The notes under the pieces were generated by a model. It was not told the DNA's origin. It saw only the letters and a program-made list of their open reading frames with translations, and searched no databases. A program made the position numbers and the translations under genes. A DNA stretch of 64,000 nt from Ypsolopha sequella (Eukaryota; Arthropoda; Insecta; Lepidoptera; Ypsolophidae), in NCBI GenBank assembly GCA_934047225.1, contig CAKOHE010000023.1, forward strand, positions 310,001 to 374,000, in the 5' to 3' direction. This document shows positions 43,317-57,567 of this stretch, piece by piece; position 1 is the stretch's first letter, and each line of letters starts with the position of its first letter.

Positions 43317-43797
43317 CCTACCTACCTACCTACCTACCAATCTACCAATCTACCAATCTACCAATCTACCAATCTACCAATCTACCAATCTACCAATCTA
43401 CCTACCTACCTACCAACCTACCTACCTACCTACCTACCTACCTACCTACCTACCTACCAATCTACCAATCTACCAATCTACCAATCTACCAATCTACCAA
43501 TCTACCAATCTACCAATCTACCAATCTACCAATCTACCAATCTACCAGTCTACCAATCTACCAGACTACCAATCTACCAATCTACCAATCTACCAATCTA
43601 CCAATCTACCAATCTACCTATCTACCAATCTACCAATCTACCAATCTACCAATCTACCAATCTACCGATCTACCAATCTACCAATCTACCAATCTACCAA
43701 TCTACCAATCTACCAATCTACCAATCTACCAATCTACCAATCTACCAATCTACCAATCTACCAATCTACCAATCTACCAATCTACCAATCTACCAAT

Positions 43798-44311
43798 GTT
43801 TGACAGACGGCTTACGATGAAGAATCGTTCAAAAATTTAATAATTTTCGGGAATTAATACTAGTATATGAATAAAATCTAATAAAAAATGAATGAAAAAC
43901 ATTCATTTTGCTTTATTTAGGTATTGGTCAATAATTATTATCTCATTACAACTTATTGTCTTATTTAAGTTTGAATAAAAATTACATTCAAAAATGGAAT
44001 CATGTTGCTTTAGATTTCAGAATGCACTTATGTTCACACAAGACTGCTGTGTTTGTGTTTGTAAGTGCCGTGTTCGTGAGCCGCACACCGACGCAAATCA
44101 GACGAAATGACTTCATTTTTGAAAACCTGATATTCGAGTATCTAAGCAATAATTATACAATTTGCGAAAAATATGTTAAATGTACATTGTTTATATTCTC
44201 AATTAAATTCATGAATTTATTGCGTCTTCTTAAATATTACTTAGAAAGTTTGTATGAAAAGGCCTCCTCTGTTACCACCTTTAAGAGCGGTTTGAAAAAC
44301 CGGCCTTTTTA
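43798..44311 (+). repeat. Satellite core 10, type d
   Basis: atactagt, ttgaataaaa, cttatgttcac. Monomer 1291 bp with two CAAC-bearing CTAC blocks. Confidence 0.9.
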
Positions 44312-45088
44312 CCTATCTACCTACCAATCTACCAATCTACCAATCTACCAATCTACCAATCTACCAATCTACCTACCTACCTACCAACCTACCTACCTAC
44401 CTACCTACCTACCAATCTACCAATCTACCAATCTACCAATCTACCAATCTACCAATCTACCAATCTACCTACCTACCTACCAACCTACCTACCTACCTAC
44501 CTACCTACCTACCTACCTACCTACCAATCTACCAATCTACCAATCTACCAATCTACCAATCTACCAATCTACCAATCTACCAATCTACCAATCTACCAAT
44601 CTACCAATCTACCAATCTACTTATCTACCAATCTACCAATCTACCAATCTACCAATCTACCAATCTACCAATCTACCAATCTACCAATCTACCAATCTAC
44701 CAATCTACCAATCTACCAATCTACCAATCTACCAATCTACCAATCTACCAATCTACCAATCTACCAATCTACCAATCTACCAATCTACCAATCTACCAAT
44801 CTACCAATCTACCAATCTACCAATCTACCAATCTACCAATCTACCAATCTACCAATCTACCAATCTACCAATCTACCAATCTACCAATCTACCAATCTAC
44901 CAATCTACCAATCTACCAATCTACCAATCTACCAATCTACCAATCTACCAATCTACCAATCTACCAATCTACCAATCTACCAATCTACCAATCTACCAAT
45001 CTACCTATCTACCAATCTACCAATCTACCAATCTACCAATCTACCAATCTACCAATCTACCAATCTACCAATCTACCAATCTACCAAT

Positions 45089-45602
45089 GTTTGACAGACG
45101 GCTTACGATGAAGAATCGTTCCAAAATTTAATAATTTTCGGGAATTAATACAAGTATATGAATAAAATCTAATAAAAAATGAATGAAAAACATTCATTTT
45201 GCTTTATTTAGGTATTGGTCAATAATTATTATCTCATTACAACTTATTGTCTTATTTAAGTTTGATTAAAAATTACATTCAAAAATGGAATCATGTTGCT
45301 TTAGATTTCAGAATGCACTCATGTTTACACAAGACTGCTGTGTTTGTGTTTGTAAGTGCCGTGTTCGTGAGCCGCACACCGACGCAAATCAGAAGAAATG
45401 ACTTCATTTTTGAAAACCTGATATTCGAGTATCTAAGCAATAATTATACAATTTGCGAAAAATATGTTAAATGTATTTTGTTTATATTCCCAATTAAATT
45501 CATAAATTTATTGCGTCTTCTTAAATATTACTTAGAAAGTTTGTATGAAAAGGCCTCCTCTGTTACCACCTTTAAGAGCGGTTTGAAAAACCGGCCTTTT
45601 TA
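45089..45602 (+). repeat. Satellite core 11, type e
   Basis: cagaaga, tattttg, ttcccaatt, cataaa. Monomer 987 bp. One private change (cgttccaaaat). Confidence 0.9.
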
Positions 45603-46075
45603 CCTACCTACCTACCTACCTACCAATCTTCCAATCTACCAATCTACCAATCTACCAATCTACCAATCTACCAATCTACCAATCTACCTACCTACCTACC
45701 AACCTACCTACCTACCTACCTACCTACCTACCTACCTACCTACCAATCTACCAATCTACCAATCTACCAATCTACCAATCTACCAATCTACCAATCTACC
45801 AATCTACCAATCTACCAATCTACCAATCTACCAATCTACCAATCTACCAATCTACCAGTCTACCAATCTACCAATCTACCAATCTACCAATCTACCAATC
45901 TACCAATCTACCAATCTACCAATCTACCTATCTACCAATCTACCAATCTACCAATCTACCAATCTACCAATCTACCAATCTACCAATCTACCAATCTACC
46001 AATCTACCAATCTACCAATCTACCAATCTACCAATCTACCAATCTACCAATCTACCAATCTACCAATCTACCAAT

Positions 46076-46589
46076 GTTTGACAGACGGCTTACGATGAAG
46101 AATCGTTCAAAAATTTAATAATTTTCGGGAATTAATACTAGTATATGAATAAAATCTAATAAAAAATGAATGAAAAACATTCATTTTGCTTTATTTAGGT
46201 ATTGGTCAATAATTATTATCTCATTACAACTTATTGTCTTATTTAAGTTTGAATAAAAATTACATTCAAAAATGGAATCATGTTGCTTTAGATTTCAGAA
46301 TGCACTTATGTTTACACAAGACTGCTGTGTTTGTGTTTGTAAGTGCCGTGTTCGTGAGCCGCACACCGACGCAAATCAGACGAAATGACTTCATTTTTGA
46401 AAACCTGATATTCGAGTATCTAAGCAATAATTATACAATTTGCGAAAAATATGTTAAATGTACATTGTTTATATTCTCAATTAAATTCATGAATTTATTG
46501 CGTCTTCTTAAATATTACTTAGAAAGTTTGTATGAAAAGGCCTCCTCTGTTACCACCTTTAAGAGCGGTTTGAAAAACCGGCCTTTTTA
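46076..46589 (+). repeat. Satellite core 12, type f
   Basis: atactagt, ttgaataaaa, cttatgtttac. Monomer 1468 bp with a second CAAC-bearing CTAC block at 47209-47275 and no core before it. Confidence 0.9.
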
Positions 46590-47543
46590 CCTACCTACCT
46601 ACCAATCTACCAATCTACCAATCTACCAATCTACCAATCTACCAATCTACCTACCTACCTACCAACCTACCTACCTACCTACCTACCTACCTACCTACCT
46701 ACCTACCTACCAATCTACCAATCTACCAATCTACCAATCTACCAATCTACCAATCTACCAATCTACCAATCTACCAATCTACCAATCTAACAATCTACCA
46801 ATCTACTAATCTACCAATCTACCAATCTACCAATCTACCAATCTACCAATCTACCAATCTACCAATCTACCAATCTACTAATCTACCAATCTACCAATCT
46901 ACCAATCTAATCTACCAATCTACCAATCTACCAATCTAATCTACCAATCTACCAATCTACCAATCTAGTCTACCAATCTACCAATCTACCAATCTACCAA
47001 TCTACCAATCTACCAATCTACCAATCTACCAATCTACCAATCTACCAAACTACCAATCTACCAATCTACCAATCTACCAATCTACCAATCTACCAATCTA
47101 CCAATCTACCAATCTACCAATCTACCAATCTACCACTCTACCAATCTACCAATCTACCAATCTACCAATCTACCAATCTACCAATCTACCAATCTACCAA
47201 TCTACCAATCTACCTACCTACCTACCAACCTACCTACCTACCTACCTACCTACCTACCTACCTACCTACCTACCAATCTACCAATCTACCAATCTAACAA
47301 TCTACCAATCTACCAATCTACCAATCTACTAATCTACCAATCTACCAATCTACCAATCTACCAATCTACCAATCTACCAATCTACCAATCTACCAATCTA
47401 CTAATCTACCAATCTACCAATCTACCAATCTACCAATCTACCAATCTACCAATCTAATCTACTAATCTACCAATCTACCAATCTAATCTACCAATCTACC
47501 AATCTACCAATCTACCAATCTACCAATCTACCAATCTACCAAT

Positions 47544-48062
47544 GTTTGACAGACGGCTTACGATGAAGAATCGTTCAAAAATTTAATAATTTTCGGGAAT
47601 TAATACAAGTATATGAATAAAATCTAATAAAAAATGAATGAAAAACATTCATTTTGCTTTATTTAGGTATTGGTCAATAATTATTATCTCATTACAACTT
47701 ATTGTCTTATTTAAGTTTGATTAAAAATTACATTCAAAAATGGAATCATGTTGCTTTAGATTTCAGAATGCACTCATGTTTACAAAAGACTGCTGTGTTT
47801 GTGTTTGTAAGTGCCGTGTTCGTGAGCCGCACACCGACGCAAATCAGACGAAATGACTTCATTTTTGAAAACCTGATATTCGAGTATCTAAGCAATAATT
47901 ATACAATTTGCGAAAAATATGTTAAATGTACATTGTTTTGTTTATATTCTCAATTAAATTCATGAATTTATTGCGTCTTCTTAAATATTACTTAGAAAGT
48001 TTGTATGAAAAGGCCTCCTCTGTTACCACCTTTAAGAGCGGTTTGAAAAACCGGCCTATTTA
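47544..48062 (+). repeat. Satellite core 13, type a (519 bp)
   Basis: Same insertion as cores 7 and 23. Confidence 0.9.
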
Positions 48063-48705
48063 CCTACCTACCTACCTTCCTACCAATCTACCAATCTACC
48101 AATCTACCAATCTACCAATCTACCAATCTACCTACCTACCTACCAACCTACCTACCAACCTACCTACCTACCTACCTACCTACCTACCTACCTACCAATC
48201 TACCAATCTACCAATCTACCAATCTACCAATCTACCAATCTACCAATCTACCAATCTACCAATCTACCAATCTACCAATCTACCAATCTACCAGTCTACC
48301 AATCTACCAATCTACCAATCTACCAATCTACCAATCTACCAATCTACCAATCTACCAATCTACCAATCTACCAATCTACCAATCTACCAATCTACCAATC
48401 TACCAATCTACTAATCTACCAATCTACCAATCTAATCTACCAATCTACCAATCTACCAATCTAATCTACCAATCTACCAATCTACCAATCTACCAATCTA
48501 CCACTCTACCAATCTACCAATCTACCAATCTACCAATCTACCAATCTACCAATCTACCAATCTACCAATCTACCAATCTACCAATCTACCAATCTACCAA
48601 TCTACCAATCTACCAGTCTACCAATCTACCAATCTACCAATCTACCAATCTACCAATCTACCAATCTACCAATCTACCAATCTACCAATCTACCAATCTA
48701 CCAAT

Positions 48706-49219
48706 GTTTGACAGACGGCTTACGATGAAGAATCGTTCAAAAATTTAATAATTTTCGGGAATTAATACAAGTATATGAATAAAATCTAATAAAAAATGAA
48801 TGAAAAACATTCATTTTGCTTTATTTAGGTATTGGTCAATAATTATTATCTCATTACAACTTATTGTCTTATTTAAGTTTGATTAAAAATTACATTCAAA
48901 GATGGAATCATGTTGCTTTAGATTTCAGAATGCACTCATGTTTACACAAGACTGCTATGTTTGTGTTTGTAAGTGCCGTGTTCGTGAGCCGCACACCGAC
49001 GCAAATCAGACGAAATGACTTCATTTTTGAAAACCTGATATTCGAGTATCTAAGCAATAATTATACAATTTGCGAAAAATATGTTAAATGTACATTGTTT
49101 ATATTCTCAATTAAATTCATGAATTTATTGCGTCTTCTTAAATATTACTTAGAAAGTTTGTATGAAAAGGCCTCCTCTGTTACCACCTTTAAGAGCGGTT
49201 TGAAAAACCGGCCTTTTTA
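48706..49219 (+). repeat. Satellite core 14, type b
   Basis: gctatgtttg. Monomer 1103 bp. Confidence 0.9.
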
Positions 49220-49808
49220 CCTACCTACCTACCTACCTACCAATCTACCAATCTACCAATCTACCAATCTACCAATCTACCAATCTACCAATCTACCAAT
49301 CTACCTACCTACCTACCAACCTACCTACCTACCTACCTACCTACCTACCTACCTACCTACCTACCAATCTACCAATCTACCAATCTACCAATCTACCAAT
49401 CTACCAATCTACCAATCTACCAATCTACCAATCTACCAATCTACCAATCTACTTATCTACCAATCTACCAATCTACCAATCTACCAATCTACCAATCTAC
49501 CAATCTACCAATCTACCAATCTACCAATCTACCAATCTACCAATCTACCAATCTACCAATCTACCAATCTACCAATCTACCAATCTACCAATCTACCAAT
49601 CTACCAATCTACCAATCTACCAATCTACCAATCTATCAATCTACCAATCTACCAATCTACCAATCTACCAATCTACCAATCTACCAATCTACCAATCTAC
49701 CAATCTACCAATCTACCAATCTACCAATCTACCTATCTACCAATCTACCAATCTACCAATCTACCAATCTACCAATCTACCAATCTACCAATCTACCAAT
49801 CTACCAAT

Positions 49809-50322
49809 GTTTGACAGACGGCTTACGATGAAGAATCGTTCAAAAATTTAATAATTTTCGGGAATTAATACAAGTATATGAATAAAATCTAATAAAAAAT
49901 GAATGAAAAACATTCATTTTGCTTTATTTAGGTATTGGTCAATAATTATTATCTCATTACAACTTATTGTCTTATTTAAGTTTGATTAAAAATTACATTC
50001 AAAAATGGAATCATGTTGCTTTAGATTTCAGAATGCACTCATGTTTACACAAGACTGCTGTGTTTGTGTTTGTAAGTGCCGTGTTCGAAAGCCGCACACC
50101 GACGCAAATCAGAAGAAATGACTTCATTTTTGAAAACCTGATATTCGAGTATCTAAGCAATAATTATACAATTTGCGAAAAATATGTTAAATGTACATTG
50201 TTTATATTCTCAATTAAATTCATGAATTTATTGCGTCTTCTTAAATATTACTTAGAAAGTTTGTATGAAAAGGCCTCCTCTGTTACCACCTTTAAGAGCG
50301 GTTTGAAAAACCGGCCTTTTTA
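49809..50322 (+). repeat. Satellite core 15, type c
   Basis: ttcgaaag, cagaaga, CAGACTACC in the tract. Monomer 995 bp. Confidence 0.9.
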
Positions 50323-50803
50323 CCTACCTACCTACCTACCTACCAATCTACCAATCTACCAATCTACCAATCTACCAATCTACCAATCTACCAATCTACC
50401 AATCTACCTACCTACCTATCAACCTACCTACCTACCTACCTACCTACCTACCTACCTACCTACCAATCTACCAATCTACCAATCTACCAATCTACCAATC
50501 TACCAATCTACCAATCTACCAATCTACCAATCTACCAATCTACCAATCTACCAGTCTACCAATCTACCAGACTACCAATCTACCAATCTACCAATCTACC
50601 AATCTACCAATCTACCAATCTACCTATCTACCAATCTACCAATCTACCAATCTACCAATCTACCAATCTACCGATCTACCAATCTACCAATCTACCAATC
50701 TACCAATCTACCAATCTACCAATCTACCAATCTACCAATCTACCAATCTACCAATCTACCAATCTACCAATCTACCAATCTACCAATCTACCAATCTACC
50801 AAT

Positions 50804-51317
50804 GTTTGACAGACGGCTTACGATGAAGAATCGTTCAAAAATTTAATAATTTTCGGGAATTAATACTAGTATATGAATAAAATCTAATAAAAAATGAATG
50901 AAAAACATTCATTTTGCTTTATTTAGGTATTGGTCAATAATTATTATCTCATTACAACTTATTGTCTTATTTAAGTTTGAATAAAAATTACATTCAAAAA
51001 TGGAATCATGTTGCTTTAGATTTCAGAATGCACTTATGTTCACACAAGACTGCTGTGTTTGTGTTTGTAAGTGCCGTGTTCGTGAGCCGCACACCGACGC
51101 AAATCAGACGAAATGACTTCATTTTTGAAAACCTGATATTCGAGTATCTAAGCAATAATTATACAATTTGCGAAAAATATGTTAAATGTACATTGTTTAT
51201 ATTCTCAATTAAATTCATGAATTTATTGCGTCTTCTTAAATATTACTTAGAAAGTTTGTATGAAAAGGCCTCCTCTGTTACCACCTTTAAGAGCGGTTTG
51301 AAAAACCGGCCTTTTTA
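50804..51317 (+). repeat. Satellite core 16, type d
   Basis: atactagt, cttatgttcac. Monomer 1259 bp, four octamers shorter than core 10. Confidence 0.9.
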
Positions 51318-52062
51318 CCTATCTACCTACCAATCTACCAATCTACCAATCTACCAATCTACCAATCTACCAATCTACCTACCTACCTACCAACCTACCT
51401 ACCTACCTACCTACCTACCAATCTACCAATCTACCAATCTACCAATCTACCAATCTACCAATCTACCAATCTACCTACCTACCTACCAACCTACCTACCT
51501 ACCTACCTACCTACCTACCTACCTACCTACCAATCTACCAATCTACCAATCTACCAATCTACCAATCTACCAATCTACCAATCTACCAATCTACCAATCT
51601 ACCAATCTACCAATCTACCAATCTACCAATCTACTTATCTACCAATCTACCAATCTACCAATCTACCAATCTACCAATCTACCAATCTACCAATCTACCA
51701 ATCTACCAATCTACCAATCTACCAATCTACCAATCTACCAATCTACCAATCTACCAATCTACCAATCTACCAATCTACCAATCTACCAATCTACCAATCT
51801 ACCAATCTACCAATCTACCAATCTACCAATCTACCAATCTACCAATCTACCAATCTACCAATCTACCAATCTACCAATCTACCAATCTACCAATCTACCA
51901 ATCTACCAATCTACCAATCTACCAATCTACCAATCTACCAATCTACCAATCTACCAATCTACCAATCTACCAATCTACCAATCTACCAATCTACCTATCT
52001 ACCAATCTACCAATCTACCAATCTACCAATCTACCAATCTACCAATCTACCAATCTACCAAT

Positions 52063-52576
52063 GTTTGACAGACGGCTTACGATGAAGAATCGTTCAAAAA
52101 TTTAATAATTTTCGGGAATTAATACAAGTATATGAATAAAATCTAATAAAAAATGAATGAAAAACATTCATTTTGCTTTATTTAGGTATTGGTCAATAAT
52201 TATTATCTCATTACAACTTATTGTCTTATTTAAGTTTGATTAAAAATTACATTCAAAAATGGAATCATGTTGCTTTAGATTTCAGAATGCACTCATGTTT
52301 ACACAAGACTGCTGTGTTTGTGTTTGTAAGTGCCGTGTTCGTGAGCCGCACACCGACGCAAATCAGAAGAAATGACTTCATTTTTGAAAACCTGATATTC
52401 GAGTATCTAAGCAATAATTATACAATTTGCGAAAAATATGTTAAATGTATTTTGTTTATATTCCCAATTAAATTCATAAATTTATTGCGTCTTCTTAAAT
52501 ATTACTTAGAAAGTTTGTATGAAAAGGCCTCCTCTGTTACCACCTTTAAGAGCGGTTTGAAAAACCGGCCTTTTTA
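52063..52576 (+). repeat. Satellite core 17, type e
   Basis: tattttg, cataaa. Monomer 979 bp, one octamer shorter than core 11. Confidence 0.9.
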
Positions 52577-53041
52577 CCTACCTACCTACCTACCTACCAA
52601 TCTTCCAATCTACCAATCTACCAATCTACCAATCTACCAATCTACCAATCTACCAATCTACCTACCTACCTACCAACCTACCTACCTACCTACCTACCTA
52701 CCTACCTACCTACCTACCAATCTACCAATCTACCAATCTACCAATCTACCAATCTACCAATCTACCAATCTACCAATCTACCAATCTACCAATCTACCAA
52801 TCTACCAATCTACCAATCTACCAATCTACCAGTCTACCAATCTACCAATCTACCAATCTACCAATCTACCAATCTACCAATCTACCAATCTACCAATCTA
52901 CCTATCTACCAATCTACCAATCTACCAATCTACCAATCTACCAATCTACCAATCTACCAATCTACCAATCTACCAATCTACCAATCTACCAATCTACCAA
53001 TCTACCAATCTACCAATCTACCAATCTACCAATCTACCAAT

Positions 53042-53555
53042 GTTTGACAGACGGCTTACGATGAAGAATCGTTCAAAAATTTAATAATTTTCGGGAATTA
53101 ATACTAGTATATGAATAAAATCTAATAAAAAATGAATGAAAAACATTCATTTTGCTTTATTTAGGTATTGGTCAATAATTATTATCTCATTACAACTTAT
53201 TGTCTTATTTAAGTTTGAATAAAAATTACATTCAAAAATGGAATCATGTTGCTTTAGATTTCAGAATGCACTTATGTTTACACAAGACTGCTGTGTTTGT
53301 GTTTGTAAGTGCCGTGTTCGTGAGCCGCACACCGACGCAAATCAGACGAAATGACTTCATTTTTGAAAACCTGATATTCGAGTATCTAAGCAATAATTAT
53401 ACAATTTGCGAAAAATATGTTAAATGTACATTGTTTATATTCTCAATTAAATTCATGAATTTATTGCGTCTTCTTAAATATTACTTAGAAAGTTTGTATG
53501 AAAAGGCCTCCTCTGTTACCACCTTTAAGAGCGGTTTGAAAAACCGGCCTTTTTA
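53042..53555 (+). repeat. Satellite core 18, type f, truncated tract
   Basis: Monomer 823 bp. The tract lacks the second CTAC block and joins directly to a type-c core. Confidence 0.9.
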
Positions 53556-53864
53556 CCTACCTACCTACCAATCTACCAATCTACCAATCTACCAATCTAC
53601 CAATCTACCAATCTACCTACCTACCTACCAACCTACCTACCTACCTACCTACCTACCTACCTACCTACCTACCTACCAATCTACCAATCTACCAATCTAC
53701 CAATCTACCAATCTACCAATCTACCAATCTACCAATCTACCAATCTACCAATCTAACAATCTACCAATCTACTAATCTACCAATCTACCAATCTACCAAT
53801 CTACCAATCTACCAATCTACCAATCTACCAATCTACCAATCTACCAATCTACCAATCTACCAAT

Positions 53865-54378
53865 GTTTGACAGACGGCTTACGATGAAGAATCGTTCAAA
53901 AATTTAATAATTTTCGGGAATTAATACAAGTATATGAATAAAATCTAATAAAAAATGAATGAAAAACATTCATTTTGCTTTATTTAGGTATTGGTCAATA
54001 ATTATTATCTCATTACAACTTATTGTCTTATTTAAGTTTGATTAAAAATTACATTCAAAAATGGAATCATGTTGCTTTAGATTTCAGAATGCACTCATGT
54101 TTACACAAGACTGCTGTGTTTGTGTTTGTAAGTGCCGTGTTCGAAAGCCGCACACCGACGCAAATCAGAAGAAATGACTTCATTTTTGAAAACCTGATAT
54201 TCGAGTATCTAAGCAATAATTATACAATTTGCGAAAAATATGTTAAATGTACATTGTTTATATTCTCAATTAAATTCATGAATTTATTGCGTCTTCTTAA
54301 ATATTACTTAGAAAGTTTGTATGAAAAGGCCTCCTCTGTTACCACCTTTAAGAGCGGTTTGAAAAACCGGCCTTTTTA
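53865..54378 (+). repeat. Satellite core 19, type c
   Basis: ttcgaaag, cagaaga. Monomer 999 bp: 4 bp (half an octamer) longer than the other c monomers, in the CTAC block. Confidence 0.9.
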
Positions 54379-54863
54379 CCTACCTACCTACCTACCTACC
54401 AATCTACCAATCTACCAATCTACCAATCTACCAATCTACCAATCTACCAATCTACCAATCTACCTACCTACCTACCAACCTACCTACCTACCTACCTACC
54501 TACCTACCTACCTACCTACCTACCAATCTACCAATCTACCAATCTACCAATCTACCAATCTACCAATCTACCAATCTACCAATCTACCAATCTACCAATC
54601 TACCAATCTACCAGTCTACCAATCTACCAGACTACCAATCTACCAATCTACCAATCTACCAATCTACCAATCTACCAATCTACCAATCTACCTATCTACC
54701 AATCTACCAATCTACCAATCTACCAATCTACCAATCTACCGATCTACCAATCTACCAATCTACCAATCTACCAATCTACCAATCTACCAATCTACCAATC
54801 TACCAATCTACCAATCTACCAATCTACCAATCTACCAATCTACCAATCTACCAATCTACCAAT

Positions 54864-55377
54864 GTTTGACAGACGGCTTACGATGAAGAATCGTTCAAAA
54901 ATTTAATAATTTTCGGGAATTAATACTAGTATATGAATAAAATCTAATAAAAAATGAATGAAAAACATTCATTTTGCTTTATTTAGGTATTGGTCAATAA
55001 TTATTATCTCATTACAACTTATTGTCTTATTTAAGTTTGAATAAAAATTACATTCAAAAATGGAATCATGTTGCTTTAGATTTCAGAATGCACTTATGTT
55101 CACACAAGACTGCTGTGTTTGTGTTTGTAAGTGCCGTGTTCGTGAGCCGCACACCGACGCAAATCAGACGAAATGACTTCATTTTTGAAAACCTGATATT
55201 CGAGTATCTAAGCAATAATTATACAATTTGCGAAAAATATGTTAAATGTACATTGTTTATATTCTCAATTAAATTCATGAATTTATTGCGTCTTCTTAAA
55301 TATTACTTAGAAAGTTTGTATGAAAAGGCCTCCTCTGTTACCACCTTTAAGAGCGGTTTGAAAAACCGGCCTTTTTA
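54864..55377 (+). repeat. Satellite core 20, type d
   Basis: atactagt, cttatgttcac. Monomer 1195 bp. Confidence 0.9.
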
Positions 55378-56058
55378 CCTATCTACCTACCAATCTACCA
55401 ATCTACCAATCTACCAATCTACCAATCTACCAATCTACCTACCTACCTACCAACCTACCTACCTACCTACCTACCTACCAATCTACCAATCTACCAATCT
55501 ACCAATCTACCAATCTACCAATCTACCAATCTACCTACCTACCTACCAACCTACCTACCTACCTACCTACCTACCTACCTACCTACCTACCAATCTACCA
55601 ATCTACCAATCTACCAATCTACCAATCTACCAATCTACCAATCTACCAATCTACCAATCTACCAATCTACCAATCTACCAATCTACCAATCTACTTATCT
55701 ACCAATCTACCAATCTACCAATCTACCAATCTACCAATCTACCAATCTACCAATCTACCAATCTACCAATCTACCAATCTACCAATCTACCAATCTACCA
55801 ATCTACCAATCTACCAATCTACCAATCTACCAATCTACCAATCTACCAATCTACCAATCTACCAATCTACCAATCTACCAATCTACCAATCTACCAATCT
55901 ACCAATCTACCAATCTACCAATCTACCAATCTACCAATCTACCAATCTACCAATCTACCAATCTACCAATCTACCTATCTACCAATCTACCAATCTACCA
56001 ATCTACCAATCTACCAATCTACCAATCTACCAATCTACCAATCTACCAATCTACCAAT

Positions 56059-56572
56059 GTTTGACAGACGGCTTACGATGAAGAATCGTTCAAAAATTTA
56101 ATAATTTTCGGGAATTAATACAAGTATATGAATAAAATCTAATAAAAAATGAATGAAAAACATTCATTTTGCTTTATTTAGGTATTGGTCAATAATTATT
56201 ATCTCATTACAACTTATTGTCTTATTTAAGTTTGATTAAAAATTACATTCAAAAATGGAATCATGTTGCTTTAGATTTCAGAATGCACTCATGTTTACAC
56301 AAGACTGCTGTGTTTGTGTTTGTAAGTGCCGTGTTCGTGAGCCGCACACCGACGCAAATCAGAAGAAATGACTTCATTTTTGAAAACCTGATATTCGAGT
56401 ATCTAAGCAATAATTATACAATTTGCGAAAAATATGTTAAATGTATTTTGTTTATATTCCCAATTAAATTCATAAATTTATTGCGTCTTCTTAAATATTA
56501 CTTAGAAAGTTTGTATGAAAAGGCCTCCTCTGTTACCACCTTTAAGAGCGGTTTGAAAAACCGGCCTTTTTA
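56059..56572 (+). repeat. Satellite core 21, type e
   Basis: tattttg, cataaa. Monomer 995 bp. Confidence 0.9.
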
Positions 56573-57053
56573 CCTACCTACCTACCTACCTACCAATCTT
56601 CCAATCTACCAATCTACCAATCTACCAATCTACCAATCTACCAATCTACCAATCTACCTACCTACCTACCAACCTACCTACCTACCTACCTACCTACCTA
56701 CCTACCTACCTACCAATCTACCAATCTACCAATCTACCAATCTACCAATCTACCAATCTACCAATCTACCAATCTACCAATCTACCAATCTACCAATCTA
56801 CCAATCTACCAATCTACCAGTCTACCAATCTACCAATCTACCAATCTACCAATCTACCAATCTACCAATCTACCAATCTACCAATCTACCTATCTACCAA
56901 TCTACCAATCTACCAATCTACCAATCTACCAATCTACCAATCTACCAATCTACCAATCTACCAATCTACCAATCTACCAATCTACCAATCTACCAATCTA
57001 CCAATCTACCAATCTACCAATCTACCAATCTACCAATCTACCAATCTACCAAT

Positions 57054-57567
57054 GTTTGACAGACGGCTTACGATGAAGAATCGTTCAAAAATTTAATAAT
57101 TTTCGGGAATTAATACTAGTATATGAATAAAATCTAATAAAAAATGAATGAAAAACATTCATTTTGCTTTATTTAGGTATTGGTCAATAATTATTATCTC
57201 ATTACAACTTATTGTCTTATTTAAGTTTGAATAAAAATTACATTCAAAAATGGAATCATGTTGCTTTAGATTTCAGAATGCACTTATGTTTACACAAGAC
57301 TGCTGTGTTTGTGTTTGTAAGTGCCGTGTTCGTGAGCCGCACACCGACGCAAATCAGACGAAATGACTTCATTTTTGAAAACCTGATATTCGAGTATCTA
57401 AGCAATAATTATACAATTTGCGAAAAATATGTTAAATGTACATTGTTTATATTCTCAATTAAATTCATGAATTTATTGCGTCTTCTTAAATATTACTTAG
57501 AAAGTTTGTATGAAAAGGCCTCCTCTGTTACCACCTTTAAGAGCGGTTTGAAAAACCGGCCTTTTTA
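57054..57567 (+). repeat. Satellite core 22, type f
   Basis: atactagt, cttatgtttac. Monomer 1468 bp, matching core 12, including the coreless CTAC block. Confidence 0.9.

Larger units (their letters stand above)
40538..47543 (+). repeat. Higher-order repeat unit 1 (a-b-c-d-e-f, 7006 bp)
   Basis: Six monomers of 1162, 1103, 995, 1291, 987 and 1468 bp. Type markers: a has a 519-bp core with tttacaaaag and an extra TTTTG; b has gctatgtttg; c has ttcgaaag and cagaaga. d has ttgaataaaa plus cttatgttcac; e has cagaaga plus tattttg and cataaa; f has ttgaataaaa plus cttatgtttac. Confidence 0.9.
47544..53864 (+). repeat. Higher-order repeat unit 2 (a-b-c-d-e-f, last monomer shortened, 6321 bp)
   Basis: Monomers 1162, 1103, 995, 1259, 979 and 823 bp. 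The first three match unit 1 to the base in length. The f monomer is 645 bp shorter than in units 1 and 3. Confidence 0.9.
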
